From positions 1 to 51,701 of the forward strand of contig NZ_JACIGK010000031.1 of the NCBI RefSeq assembly GCF_014197915.1: a stretch of 51,701 nucleotides of DNA. The letters run 5' to 3'. Within the stretch, counting starts at the first letter, position 1. Each line of letters opens with the position of its first letter. The notes beneath the pieces are model-generated. The model saw only the letters and a program-made list of their open reading frames with translations, was not told where the DNA came from and ran no database searches. The stretch is from Roseospira visakhapatnamensis (GTDB lineage: Bacteria; Pseudomonadota; Alphaproteobacteria; Rhodospirillales; Rhodospirillaceae). Made by a program: the position numbers and the translations under genes. Shown here piece after piece: positions 38,135 to 46,494 of the stretch.

Positions 38135-39523
38135 GTGACCCCTCCCACGACCGCCGCCGTCCGCGACTGGTGGAGCAGCCTCGCCGTCTACCGCGACATC
38201 CGCGTCATTCGGGTGCTGTTCCTGGGCTTCTCCAGTGGCCTCCCCCTGCTGCTGGTGTTCTCCACCCTCTCCTACTGGCTGGCGGAGGCCGAGGTCTCCA
38301 AGACCGCCATCGGTCTGTTCGCCTTCGCCAGCACCGCCTACGGCTTCAAGTTCCTGTGGTCGCCGCTGGTGGACCGGCTGGCGCTGCCGCCGCTGACGAC
38401 CTGGCTGGGGCAGCGGCGGGGCTGGCTGATCGCCGCGCAGGCGCTGGTCATCGGCTGCATGCTGGGGCTGGGGGCCACCGACCCGACCACCGACCTGTGG
38501 TGGACCGCGGTGTGGGCGGTGCTGCTGGCCTTCGCCTCGGCCACGCAGGACATCGTCATTGACGCTTACCGCGTGGAAAGCCTGGAGGAACACCAACTGG
38601 GCGCCGGCGCCGGGACCATCGTGCTGGGCTATCGCATCGGCATGGTGGCGGCCAGCGGCGGGGCGCTGATCATCGCCGACATGGCCGGCTGGTTCTGGGC
38701 CTATGCGGCCATGGGTGGGCTCATGGCCGTGGGCATGACCACCGTCCTTCTGAGCCCCGAGCCCGACCGCGCCGCCGCCACCGCCTCCGCGCGGCGGGAA
38801 GAGACGCGGGTCGATGCCTTCCTGGCGCGGCGCGCTCACATGCCCGCGTGGGCCCGCGACACCCTGGGATTCCTGTACGGCGCGGTGGTCTGCCCGTTCG
38901 TGGACTTCATGACGCGACGCCACTGGATCCTGATCCTCGTGTTCATCGCGCTCTACAAGTACGGCGACGCGCTGTTGGGTATCATGGCCATGCCGTTCTA
39001 CGAGGACATCGGCTTCACCAAGACCGAGGTGGGCGTGATCTCCAAGGGCTACGGCGTGGTCATGACCATCATCGGCGGTCTGGCCGGGGGGGTACTGGTG
39101 GCCCGTGCCGGGCTCCTCAAGGCGCTGCTGATCTGCGGCATCGCGCAGGCGGCCTCCAACCTGGTGTTCGCATGGCAGGCCTATGTGGGCGCGGACGTGG
39201 GCTGGCTGGTGGTCACCATCAGCGTCGAGAACCTGACCGGCGGCATGGGCACGGCGGCCTTCGTCGCCTATCTGTCGTCGCTGTGCAACATCGCCTACAC
39301 GGCCACGCAATACGCCCTGGTCTCCAGCCTGATGAGCTTCGCGCGCACCTTCTTCTCGGCGGGCGGCGGCTGGCTGGCGGATCACGTGGACTGGGTCAGC
39401 TACTTCCTGATCACCACGCTCGCAGCCGTGCCCGGGCTGGTGCTGCTGCTGTGGATGATGAAGCTGTTCCCCAGCGATGTCCGCCGGGCCGATCCCAGGG
39501 ACGCGCTGGCGGACAGCGACTAA
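38135..39523 (+). CDS. AmpG-like MFS permease (muropeptide transporter)
   Basis: 462-aa inner-membrane protein with ~12-14 TM helices. AmpG-type features: LLFLGFSSGLPLLLVFSTL-like N-terminus, WSPLVDRL, SATQDIVIDAYRVE and VENLTGGMGTAAFVAYLSSLCN. AmpG imports anhydromuropeptides for wall recycling and beta-lactamase signalling. GTG start at 38135 with GAGAGA upstream. Its stop TAA is formed with the TA end of palindromic element IR1 copy D. Confidence 0.88.
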   Translation: MTPPTTAAVRDWWSSLAVYRDIRVIRVLFLGFSSGLPLLLVFSTLSYWLAEAEVSKTAIGLFAFASTAYGFKFLWSPLVDRLALPPLTTWLGQRRGWLIAAQALVIGCMLGLGATDPTTDLWWTAVWAVLLAFASATQDIVIDAYRVESLEEHQLGAGAGTIVLGYRIGMVAASGGALIIADMAGWFWAYAAMGGLMAVGMTTVLLSPEPDRAAATASARREETRVDAFLARRAHMPAWARDTLGFLYGAVVCPFVDFMTRRHWILILVFIALYKYGDALLGIMAMPFYEDIGFTKTEVGVISKGYGVVMTIIGGLAGGVLVARAGLLKALLICGIAQAASNLVFAWQAYVGADVGWLVVTISVENLTGGMGTAAFVAYLSSLCNIAYTATQYALVSSLMSFARTFFSAGGGWLADHVDWVSYFLITTLAAVPGLVLLLWMMKLFPSDVRRADPRDALADSD

Positions 39524-39583
39524 GGCACTGATCCAGACGAAAGATGCAGTCCGCATTCTCTTGTTTGGATCGAAAGTGCACTA
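39521..39583 (+). repeat. IR1 palindromic element, copy D, at the AmpG-like stop codon
   Basis: TA-AGGCACTGATCCAGACGA, centre with ATGCAGTCCGCAT, TTGTTTGGATCGAAAGTGCAC-TA. The left TA with the next A makes the stop TAA (39521-39523). Two substitutions in the arms show some age. Confidence 0.85.
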
Positions 39584-39594
39584 AAAACAACGTC

Positions 39595-39645
39595 TTGCGC
39601 AGCGACGCCTTCAAGGGGGACTCCCTTGAAGGCGTCGCTGCGCAA
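39595..39645 (+). repeat. IR2 hairpin, copy D (perfect 23-bp stem)
   Basis: Arms 39595-39617 and 39623-39645 are perfect complements around the loop GGACT. It is the best-preserved IR2 copy and follows IR1 copy D after the linker AAAACAACGTC. The arms differ from copies A and C by compensated changes (GCGC against GTGC, and a 4-nt shorter middle), so pairing is kept while sequence drifts. Confidence 0.85.
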
Positions 39646-39915
39646 GGGCCTGAAACGTGCAACACCCGTCACCCGCGCGGCGGGTGTTGGGTTTCCGCGC
39701 GCTTGCGTCATGGGTTCGACCGATTTCGGGCGCGGAAGGACCGGCTTCAGTTGTCAGGGGGTCCACCGCGATCCAAGATGGATCGAACGGTCACGTCGCA
39801 TGCCCAACGTCCGGGTCATGCGACTTTGACGCGGGCAGGGACTCGCGCGCCAACCATGGGGCGCAGAGGCAGGGGGAATGCCGACACCCTTTTCGACCAA
39901 GAGAGGTGCCATCCA
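39646..39915. other. leader region of the antiporter-usp operon
   Basis: No gene. It contains GTCGCATG (39795-39802) and CATGCGAC (39817-39824) forming a hairpin followed by TTT, and GATCC-AAGAT-GGATC slightly upstream. If transcription begins upstream, the first hairpin is a candidate attenuator. The open frame across this region that joins the antiporter frame arises from repeat sequence and has no antiporter character. Confidence 0.4.
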
Positions 39916-41649
39916 ATGATCGAGTCTCTTTTTGCAGAGAATGTCTTCATTGAACTGGCGGTCATCCTCTTGTTTTCAACGGTCATTGCCGCCGTCGGCC
40001 TGTTTCTTCACCAGCCCCTGATCGTCTCGTTCCTGGCCGCCGGTATCCTCGCCGGGCATTCGGTGTTCGGGCTGGTGCATTCCGAGGAACAAATCGCCGT
40101 CCTGGCCGAATTCGGCATCGCCCTTCTTCTCTTCGTCGTCGGCCTGAAGCTGGATCTCGGCCTCATCCGAACCGTAGGGCGGGTCGCCCTGGTCACCGGG
40201 CTCGGCCAGGTGCTGTTCACCTCCGTGATCGGCTTCGTGATGTGCCTGGGCCTGGGATTCGAGCCCCTGCCCAGCGCCTACATCGCCGTGGCCCTGACGT
40301 TCTCGTCCACCATCATCGTCGTCAAGCTGTTATCCGACAAGGGCGAGATCGATGCCCTGCACGGCCGGGTCGCGCTCGGCTTCCTGATCGTGCAGGACAT
40401 CGTCGTGGTGCTGGTCATGATCGGCCTGTCGTCGATGGGCGTTGGCGACGGCGACGGGGACCGCTCCGTGATCCTGGCCTGGGTCCTGGTGGTGCTGAAA
40501 GGGGGGCTGTTCCTGGCCGGCATCGCCGTGTTCATGCGTCTCCTGGCCGACCGGGTGCTGCGCCGGCTGGCCCACTCCCCGGAGTTGCTCGTGCTGTTCG
40601 CGGTGACCTGGGCCGTCACCCTGGCGTCATTGAGCGAGACGATGGGCTTCAGCAAGGAAATGGGCGCCTTCCTGGCCGGGGTCAGCCTGGCCTCCACGCA
40701 TTATCGCGAGGCGATTGGCGCGCGTCTGGTCAGCCTGCGGGACTTCCTGTTGCTGTTCTTCTTCATTCACCTGGGAAGCGGCCTGGAGATGGGCCTGATC
40801 GGAGCCCAGATGTGGCCGGCCGTGTGGCTGTCCCTGTTCGTCCTGATCGGCAATCCTGTGATCGTGCTGATCCTGATGGGGGTGATGGGCTATCGCAAGC
40901 GGACCGGGTTCCTGGCCGGGCTGACCGTGGCGCAGATCAGCGAGTTTTCCCTGATCTTCGCCGCCCTGGGCCTGTCGCTGGGACACATCGGGCTGGAGCA
41001 CGTGGGGCTCATCACCCTGGTCGGCCTGATCACCATCGGCCTGTCCACCTACATGATCATCTATTCCCAGGCCCTGTACGCGCGCCTCGACCCCCTGCTG
41101 GGGCTGTTCGAGCGACACAATCCGGTGCAGGAACAGGCCCTTGAGGACCGGCTGTCCGAAAACCAGACCTTCGACGCCATCGTCATCGGGCTTGGCCGGT
41201 TCGGCAGCAACATCGCGCGGGGGCTGCGTCAGGAGGGGTGGACCGTGTTGAGCATCGACTTCGATCCCCAGATGGTCCGGCAGGCCCGCAAGCAGGGACA
41301 CCCGGTCCTGTTCGGAGACGTCACCGATCCGGAGTTCATCCGGGACCTGCCCCTGCGTCCGAAGCAATGGATCATCAGCGCCTTCCGGGTCCGCCAGGAG
41401 GGCGCGGCCGGCACCAACACCGTGCTGACCCTGTTGAAGACCCTGAAGGATCAGGGATACCCCGGACAGATCGCGGTCACCGCTCAACAACCCTCGGAAG
41501 TCATCACATACAGGGGTCACGGCGCTGATCTGGTGCTGTTGCCGTTCGCCGACGCCGCGCGTCACGCGGTGGCCAAGCTGACACGGGACACCAGGGACGA
41601 TGCATTCCGTTTCCTGGACATGGGGGGTGTCCCGGAGGCCGAGCGATGA
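39916..41649 (+). CDS. KefC-type cation:proton antiporter with RCK domain (CPA2)
   Basis: 577 aa: ~12 TM helices (1-385) of the Na+/H+ exchanger fold (LAEFGIALLLFVVGLKL, ALTFSSTIIVVKLLSDKGEIDALHG, LGFLIVQDIVVV) and a cytoplasmic TrkA-N/RCK domain from ~415 (IVIGLGRFGSNIARGL, Rossmann GxGxxG). Likely K+ or Na+ efflux coupled to proton entry, gated by nucleotide. No KefF/KefG partner is adjacent. ATG at 39916 has AGAGGTG. Its stop overlaps usp (ATGA), indicating tight coupling to the stress protein. Confidence 0.9.
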   Translation: MIESLFAENVFIELAVILLFSTVIAAVGLFLHQPLIVSFLAAGILAGHSVFGLVHSEEQIAVLAEFGIALLLFVVGLKLDLGLIRTVGRVALVTGLGQVLFTSVIGFVMCLGLGFEPLPSAYIAVALTFSSTIIVVKLLSDKGEIDALHGRVALGFLIVQDIVVVLVMIGLSSMGVGDGDGDRSVILAWVLVVLKGGLFLAGIAVFMRLLADRVLRRLAHSPELLVLFAVTWAVTLASLSETMGFSKEMGAFLAGVSLASTHYREAIGARLVSLRDFLLLFFFIHLGSGLEMGLIGAQMWPAVWLSLFVLIGNPVIVLILMGVMGYRKRTGFLAGLTVAQISEFSLIFAALGLSLGHIGLEHVGLITLVGLITIGLSTYMIIYSQALYARLDPLLGLFERHNPVQEQALEDRLSENQTFDAIVIGLGRFGSNIARGLRQEGWTVLSIDFDPQMVRQARKQGHPVLFGDVTDPEFIRDLPLRPKQWIISAFRVRQEGAAGTNTVLTLLKTLKDQGYPGQIAVTAQQPSEVITYRGHGADLVLLPFADAARHAVAKLTRDTRDDAFRFLDMGGVPEAER

Positions 41650-42512
41650 CCACACCCGACCCGCTGTACGACGATCCCGAACCCTATCTGCGCTGCCTCG
41701 TGGCCACGGACCTGTCCGCGCGTGGCGACCGGGCCCTGGTGCGCGCGTTCCGCCTGGTCTCCAGAGGGCAAGGGCTGGTGACGATTCTTCACGTCGTGGA
41801 GGACACGTATCCAAAAGATATCCTCAAGAGGATAAAGGAAGACGTCCATATCCACCTGCGACAACAGATCATGTACATGCCAGAGTCACAGGGCATCTAC
41901 TACCGGATAGAAGTGATGTCCGGGCATGACTGTGATATCATCAACGAGAGATCCGTTAATCATGACATGATCGTTCTGGGGGGACGCCGGGAGCCCAAGC
42001 TTCAGGACTATGTGCTCTCGTCAACAGTCCAGCGCGTCGTTCGTGGCGCCTCCGTCCCGGTCCTGGTCGTCAAGACACCCTACAGGGGGCCCTATGGCCT
42101 CGCCCTGGCCGGCCTTGATGAGCACCCCGAGGCCATGCGGGCCCTGGCCTTCGCCCTGACGACCTGTCCGGAAGCGAGGGTCGTGGCGTTTCACGCGATC
42201 GACTTGCCCACGTCCGGCGCGCGGTCCGAGGACACCACCGTCGACGACGACAGCGGTGTGCACGACCACATGACGGACTGGTTCGCACCCTTCCTGCGTC
42301 GCCTGGAGGCCCTGCCCGGCTTCCGGGACCGCGGCCGGGTGCAGGGCGTGATCGGCTCCGGTCCCGAGGCGCTGGACCGCCTCTGCCGGGACAAGGCGCC
42401 GGACCTGCTGCTGTTCGGCCGACCCCATCGCAACCGGTCCTTCTTCTTCGGCGAGGATCTGCCCGGCTACGCCCTCATGACCAAGACGCACGATATTCTG
42501 ATCGTGCCGTGA
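41646..42512 (+). CDS. tandem UspA-domain stress protein
   Basis: 288 aa. N-terminal Usp domain (~14-145): RCLVATDLSARGDRALVRAF, HDMIVLGGRREP, VLVVKTPYRG. C-terminal Usp-like domain (~150-288) ends DLLLFGRPHRNRSFFFGEDLPGYALMTKTHDILIVP. The ATP-binding G-x2-G-x9-G(S/T) motif is degenerate in both, so it may bind another ligand. ATGA overlap with the antiporter gene suggests it modulates or is produced with that transporter. Confidence 0.88.
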   Translation: MTTPDPLYDDPEPYLRCLVATDLSARGDRALVRAFRLVSRGQGLVTILHVVEDTYPKDILKRIKEDVHIHLRQQIMYMPESQGIYYRIEVMSGHDCDIINERSVNHDMIVLGGRREPKLQDYVLSSTVQRVVRGASVPVLVVKTPYRGPYGLALAGLDEHPEAMRALAFALTTCPEARVVAFHAIDLPTSGARSEDTTVDDDSGVHDHMTDWFAPFLRRLEALPGFRDRGRVQGVIGSGPEALDRLCRDKAPDLLLFGRPHRNRSFFFGEDLPGYALMTKTHDILIVP

Positions 42513-42752
42513 TCCGGATCGTATGCCCCCCGCCGCGCTCCCGTGAGGAACCGGCCGCCGGTAGGCCGCCCCGGGCCTCGCCTCGTCCGCTCCCCCTTGG
42601 CATGGCCCCGATCCGGGGAGTAGAACGGCGCGGCCGGTCCCTGCGCCCGTCACAGGCCACGCCACCGGCCATGAACCGCACCCGGTGCGGCGACGCCGCC
42701 AAGGGCTCATCCCTGATGGCCTGGGTCGTTGCACATGATCTTGAATTGAGGG
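42513..42752. other. gene-free stretch upstream of trpB2
   Basis: Together with the following palindrome it makes 310 bp between usp and trpB2. No leader peptide rich in Trp codons and no anti-TRAP or T-box feature was recognised. GATCCGGATC directly follows the usp stop. Confidence 0.35.
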
Positions 42753-42802
42753 CCCTGATCCAGACAAACGCGTGCAGACGGCATTGTTTGTCTGGATCAG
42801 AG
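42753..42802 (+). repeat. IR1 palindromic element, copy E, in the trpB2 leader
   Basis: Perfect 15-bp arms CTGATCCAGACAAAC (42755-42769) and complement (42786-42800) around a centre related to the other IR1 copies. The outer bases have diverged and no TA flanks remain. It ends about 20 bp before the trpB2 ATG, with the ribosome-binding GGGGGAG immediately after it; it is the only copy located upstream of a gene. Confidence 0.75.
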
Positions 42803-42822
42803 CACCAGGGGGAGCCGCCAAG

Positions 42823-44181
42823 ATGAGTGAGAGCACCAAGTACCTGCTTGATGAAGAGCACCTGCCCAAGGCCTGGTACAATCTGGCCGCCGACCTGGAG
42901 GCACCCGCCCCACCGGTCAACCCCGGCACGGGCCAGCCGATGGGGCCGGACGACCTGACGCGGTTGTTCGCGACGGGCGTCGTCGAGCAGGAAATGAGCA
43001 CCGAGCGCTGGATCGACATCCCCCAACCGGTCCGCGAGGTCTACCGCCTGTGGCGACCGTCGCCGTTGATCCGCGCCCGACGGCTGGAAAAGGCCCTGGA
43101 TACCCCCGCGCGCATCTTCTTCAAGTACGAGGGCGTCAGCCCCGCCGGCAGCCACAAGCCCAACTCGGCCATCGCCCAGGCGTTCTACAACCAGCAGGAC
43201 GGTGTGAAACGGCTGGTGACCGAGACCGGCGCGGGGCAGTGGGGCAGTTCGCTCGCCTTCGCCGGTGACCTGTTCGATCTCGACGTGCGGGTCTACATGG
43301 TGAAGATCTCCTTCAATCAGAAGCCCTACCGCCGGGCGCTGATGGAGACCTATGGCGCCACCTGCATCGCCAGCCCGTCCTCCGAGACCGCCGCCGGCCG
43401 CGCCATCCTGGAGGCCAACCCCGACTCCAACGGCTCCCTGGGTATCGCCATCTCCGAGGCCGTGGAAATCGCCGCCAGCCGCGACGACACCAAGTACGCC
43501 TTGGGCAGCGTGATGAACCACGTCTGCCTGCACCAGACCATCATCGGCGAAGAGGCCATGATGCAGATGGAGATGGCCGACGCCGACCCGGACATCGTCA
43601 TCGGGTGTGTGGGTGGTGGCTCCAACTTCGCCGGCCTGGCCTTCCCCTACATGCGCGAGAAACTGAAAGGCAAGGCGGTCCGCTGCATCGGTGTCGAGCC
43701 CACGTCTTGCCCGACGCTCACCAAGGGCGCGGTGGCCTATGACTTCGGCGACACCGGCAAGCTGACCCCGCTGGTGCGGATGCATACCCTCGGCTCCGGC
43801 TTCATGCCGCCGGGCACGCACGCGGGCGGCCTGCGCTATCACGGCATGGCGCCCATGGTCAGCCTGGCCATGGAAAAGGGGCTGATGGAGGCCCGCTCCT
43901 ACCAGCAGACCGAGTGCTTCGCCGCCGCCGTGACGTTCGCCCGCAACGAGGGCATCGTGCCCGCGCCGGAATCCTCGCACGCCATCAAGGCGGTCATGGA
44001 CGAGGCCCTGCGCTGCAAGGCCGAGGGCAAGGCCGATACCATCCTGTTCAATCTGTCCGGCCACGGGCATTTCGACATGCAGGCGTACACCGACTACTTC
44101 GGCGGCAAGATGACCGACACGCCGTTCGATCAGGCGGCGCTCGACGCGTCGCTGGCCACGCTTCCCAAGGTGGCCGTCTAG
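42823..44181 (+). CDS. trpB: tryptophan synthase beta-like protein, TrpB2 type
   Basis: 452-aa fold-type II PLP enzyme. PLP-Lys in EGVSPAGSHKPNSAIAQA, ETGAGQWGSSLAFAG (catalytic Glu) and GCVGGGSNFAGLAFP (phosphate cup). The long N-terminus and PAGSHKPN rather than GAHKxN identify TrpB2, which lacks the TrpA interaction loop and may work alone with indole. No trp genes are adjacent. ATG at 42823 follows GGGGGAG; the frame is open upstream through repeat sequence. Confidence 0.92.
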   Translation: MSESTKYLLDEEHLPKAWYNLAADLEAPAPPVNPGTGQPMGPDDLTRLFATGVVEQEMSTERWIDIPQPVREVYRLWRPSPLIRARRLEKALDTPARIFFKYEGVSPAGSHKPNSAIAQAFYNQQDGVKRLVTETGAGQWGSSLAFAGDLFDLDVRVYMVKISFNQKPYRRALMETYGATCIASPSSETAAGRAILEANPDSNGSLGIAISEAVEIAASRDDTKYALGSVMNHVCLHQTIIGEEAMMQMEMADADPDIVIGCVGGGSNFAGLAFPYMREKLKGKAVRCIGVEPTSCPTLTKGAVAYDFGDTGKLTPLVRMHTLGSGFMPPGTHAGGLRYHGMAPMVSLAMEKGLMEARSYQQTECFAAAVTFARNEGIVPAPESSHAIKAVMDEALRCKAEGKADTILFNLSGHGHFDMQAYTDYFGGKMTDTPFDQAALDASLATLPKVAV

Positions 44182-44549
44182 ACCGGTGGCGCCGGCGGAC
44201 GGGGCGACGGGGCCCCGTCCGTGCCCGCGCGGACACCACGGAAGGTTCTCCACGACATCGTCATGCGATCCGGCGAAACGGCCCGATCGCATGACGATCG
44301 GACTCGACAGGATCATCAAGACGAAGGATATCTGTGGTCTTTGTCGCGAGGCGCGTGTACGCGACCTCGATCCGAGCGAAGGGTTACCCCCCTGTTTCGG
44401 GCTGGCGCGTCCTGGGGCGCGTGCCTTGTCCAAGGAACACCACCATCATACGGCCGCCGGAACCAGGGGGACCAAACCGGTCCGAGCGCTTGTCTGGAAA
44501 GCGCTGGTCACACCCCATGCGGCATGCTTGATCGGAAGCGAAACACGAC
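44182..44549. other. gene-free stretch between trpB2 and the OpgC-like gene
   Basis: 368 bp. It contains GGACGGGG (44197-44204) pairing with CCCCGTCC (44213-44220), a possible trpB2 3' hairpin without T-run, and a perfect 12-bp inverted repeat 44259-44270 / 44285-44296. GC content falls gradually toward the OpgC-like gene. Confidence 0.4.
44259..44296. repeat. 12-bp perfect inverted repeat
   Basis: CGTCATGCGATC, 14-nt loop, GATCGCATGACG. Lies 78 bp after trpB2. Either a 3' hairpin or a binding site; no T-run. Confidence 0.6.
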
Positions 44550-45758
44550 ATGGTGCTGCGCTCGTCGCGATGGTCCGGACAGCCTTCTCCGCACGCGAAC
44601 CCCTCGGACACGACGCGTCGGGATCTCGCGCTGGACGCCATCAGGGGCATCTTCATTGTCATTCTGACGGTCGACCACATGCATGGGCTTATCGTGAAGC
44701 TCACGTGGCAGACGTTCGGCTTCGTGACCGTGCTCCCGGGGTTTCTTTTCATTTCCGGGTACATTGTCGCGAGGGCATACGGCGGCGCGATCCTGAAGCA
44801 TGGGATACTGGTCGGGATTCGACGAATATTCTATCGAGTCATACAAATATACATCTGGCACATCGCTTCGGTCACGGTCGTAATTGGCGGCACTATATTT
44901 TTATTGCCGTATGTCGAACATCTTCACGAAGGCATAGCCAACCTGGAAACATTTCTGTCGGCTGCACTTCTGACTGAATTAAGCGTATATTTCAATATCA
45001 TCCCATTATACATATTATTTCTGGTGATGGCCGGTTTCCTTTTGATCTTTTGTTTGAAGTCACCGGGTCTGGTGGCGCTGATCGGCCTGTCCGTCTGGCT
45101 GGCGTCCGACATCATTCCGCAAGAGCTTCACCCCTGGGGCGAAAGCGCGCTGTTGAAGCCCCTCTACTGGCAGGCCGTGTTCACCCTGGGTCTGTCGCTC
45201 GGCCTGTTTCACATGCAGGGGCGCGTGGTGTCCCTGCCGGCGTGGGTGTACGGCCTGGCGGCCGTGCTGGCCGTTCTGTTCTTCTGTATCCGCTGGAACG
45301 TGATCGATGTCGGCAGCGTCTCCCTCCGCCACGCGCTGTTCCATCGGGACCGGCTGGAGATCGGCCGCCTGCTGAACATCCTCTGTGTCTTTCTGCTGTT
45401 TTCGCTGATCCTGCCGACACTGCGGCCGTGGTTGCGGTGCAGGAAGGTCCTTGTGATGATCGGGCAGAACAGCCTGATCGCTTTCAGCCTACAGATCGTG
45501 ATCGTGTACTATCTGAAGGTCGTGCGCGGGGGGCTTGCGTTTCATGAACACCCTTGGGTCCAGGCGCTGGCGGACCTGGACGTCAATTGGGTCTTCCTTC
45601 TGTATCTCCTTGTCTTCGACATCCTGAGTATCGCCCTTGTGATCCTGGCCACGGCCCTGGCCGTGCGGACCATGAAAGCCGGCCGCGCGTTGTCCTGGCG
45701 CGTTCGTCGCGTCGGCCGCGCGGCCCAGCCCGGTCCGGCCGGATCGGGCGACGATTGA
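44550..45758 (+). CDS. OpgC-like membrane acyltransferase
   Basis: 402-aa inner-membrane protein with ~10 TM helices. The N-terminal RRDLALDAIRGIFIVILTVDHM and SGYIVARAYGG match the OpgC/acyltransferase-3-related family, which succinylates periplasmic glucans. Two parts differ in base composition: about 44800-45060 is A/T-rich while the rest is host-like. No opgG/opgH or ndv genes are seen, so the acyl acceptor is unknown. Converges with the methyltransferase gene after 19 bp. Confidence 0.8.
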   Translation: MVLRSSRWSGQPSPHANPSDTTRRDLALDAIRGIFIVILTVDHMHGLIVKLTWQTFGFVTVLPGFLFISGYIVARAYGGAILKHGILVGIRRIFYRVIQIYIWHIASVTVVIGGTIFLLPYVEHLHEGIANLETFLSAALLTELSVYFNIIPLYILFLVMAGFLLIFCLKSPGLVALIGLSVWLASDIIPQELHPWGESALLKPLYWQAVFTLGLSLGLFHMQGRVVSLPAWVYGLAAVLAVLFFCIRWNVIDVGSVSLRHALFHRDRLEIGRLLNILCVFLLFSLILPTLRPWLRCRKVLVMIGQNSLIAFSLQIVIVYYLKVVRGGLAFHEHPWVQALADLDVNWVFLLYLLVFDILSIALVILATALAVRTMKAGRALSWRVRRVGRAAQPGPAGSGDD

Positions 45759-45777
45759 CGCACCGCGCCGCCACCCC

Positions 45778-46494
45778 TCAGACCTTGAATACCACGCCCT
45801 GCGCGGCCTCGCCGGCGTAGAGGATCCGCACGGTTTCGGGCCGGTCGGCGAAGAACGGGTCGGCCGCCCGGCGCACGCCCGGATTCACGTCCACGCACGG
45901 CCAGATCTCCGGCGCCGCGTAGTCCATCAGCAGCAGCGCCGCGCCGGACGCCAGGCGGGGATAGACATGCTCCAGGCATCGGCGGACGACACGGGCATGA
46001 TCGTCCGGATCGCCACCGAAGCCGCAATCGATGTGGGCGAAGGCGATGGTGTCCGGCAGGGCGTCGGGCAGCGTCTCGTCGAAGGCCCCCGCGTGCACCT
46101 CTGGCACGGGCAGGTGGCGCGCCCGGAAGTTCTCCTCCAGGACCGCGCGCACCGGCCGGTCCAGATAGAACGGCACCGCGAAGCTGTCATACAGATGCAT
46201 CGGCCGGGGGGGCTGCCCCTCGTCCTGATTGATCGTCTGGATCATGGCCGCCGTCTCGCCCACGAAGCAGCCCAGTTCCACGAACGCCCCCGGCACGCCG
46301 GCGCGCAACACCTGGCTGACCAGATGATAGATGTTGATGCGCTGGTCCTGGTTGGTCATGTCGTGCCAGGAGTCCAGCGGCTCCACGAGGCGCGCCCGCA
46401 CCCCCAGCGTCTCCAGCAGGCGGTTGGCCAGGGCGACCTTGCGCGACGGCTTGTTCCAAGGGAACAGGGTGGCGATGTAGGTGTTGGTCCGCAC
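45778..46494 (-). CDS. TylF-like class I SAM methyltransferase
   Basis: 238 aa, resembling the macrocin O-methyltransferase (TylF/MycF/NovP) family: VELGCFVGETAAMI (SAM motif I), HLYDSFAVPF, FAHIDCGFGGDPDDHARV, YPRLASGAALLLMDYAAPE and VRRAADPFFADRPE. The usual metal/catalytic D-G-D and D-D pairs read D-C-G and M-D, so metal-dependent sugar methylation is uncertain. I chose the GTG at 46494 because GGGAGG sits 5 nt upstream; the frame is open to 46635. No sugar or polyketide genes are adjacent. Confidence 0.75.
   Translation of the reverse strand: MRTNTYIATLFPWNKPSRKVALANRLLETLGVRARLVEPLDSWHDMTNQDQRINIYHLVSQVLRAGVPGAFVELGCFVGETAAMIQTINQDEGQPPRPMHLYDSFAVPFYLDRPVRAVLEENFRARHLPVPEVHAGAFDETLPDALPDTIAFAHIDCGFGGDPDDHARVVRRCLEHVYPRLASGAALLLMDYAAPEIWPCVDVNPGVRRAADPFFADRPETVRILYAGEAAQGVVFKV

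Noticed and set aside
39544-39915. N-terminal extension of the KefC-type antiporter through repeat sequence
   Set aside because: The added residues are translated from IR1/IR2 palindromes and the leader; the ATG at 39916 has a ribosome-binding site and starts the first TM helix properly.
42513-42822. Tryptophan attenuator leader peptide before trpB2
   Set aside because: No short ORF with consecutive Trp codons is present, and the only strong hairpin is the dispersed IR1 element.
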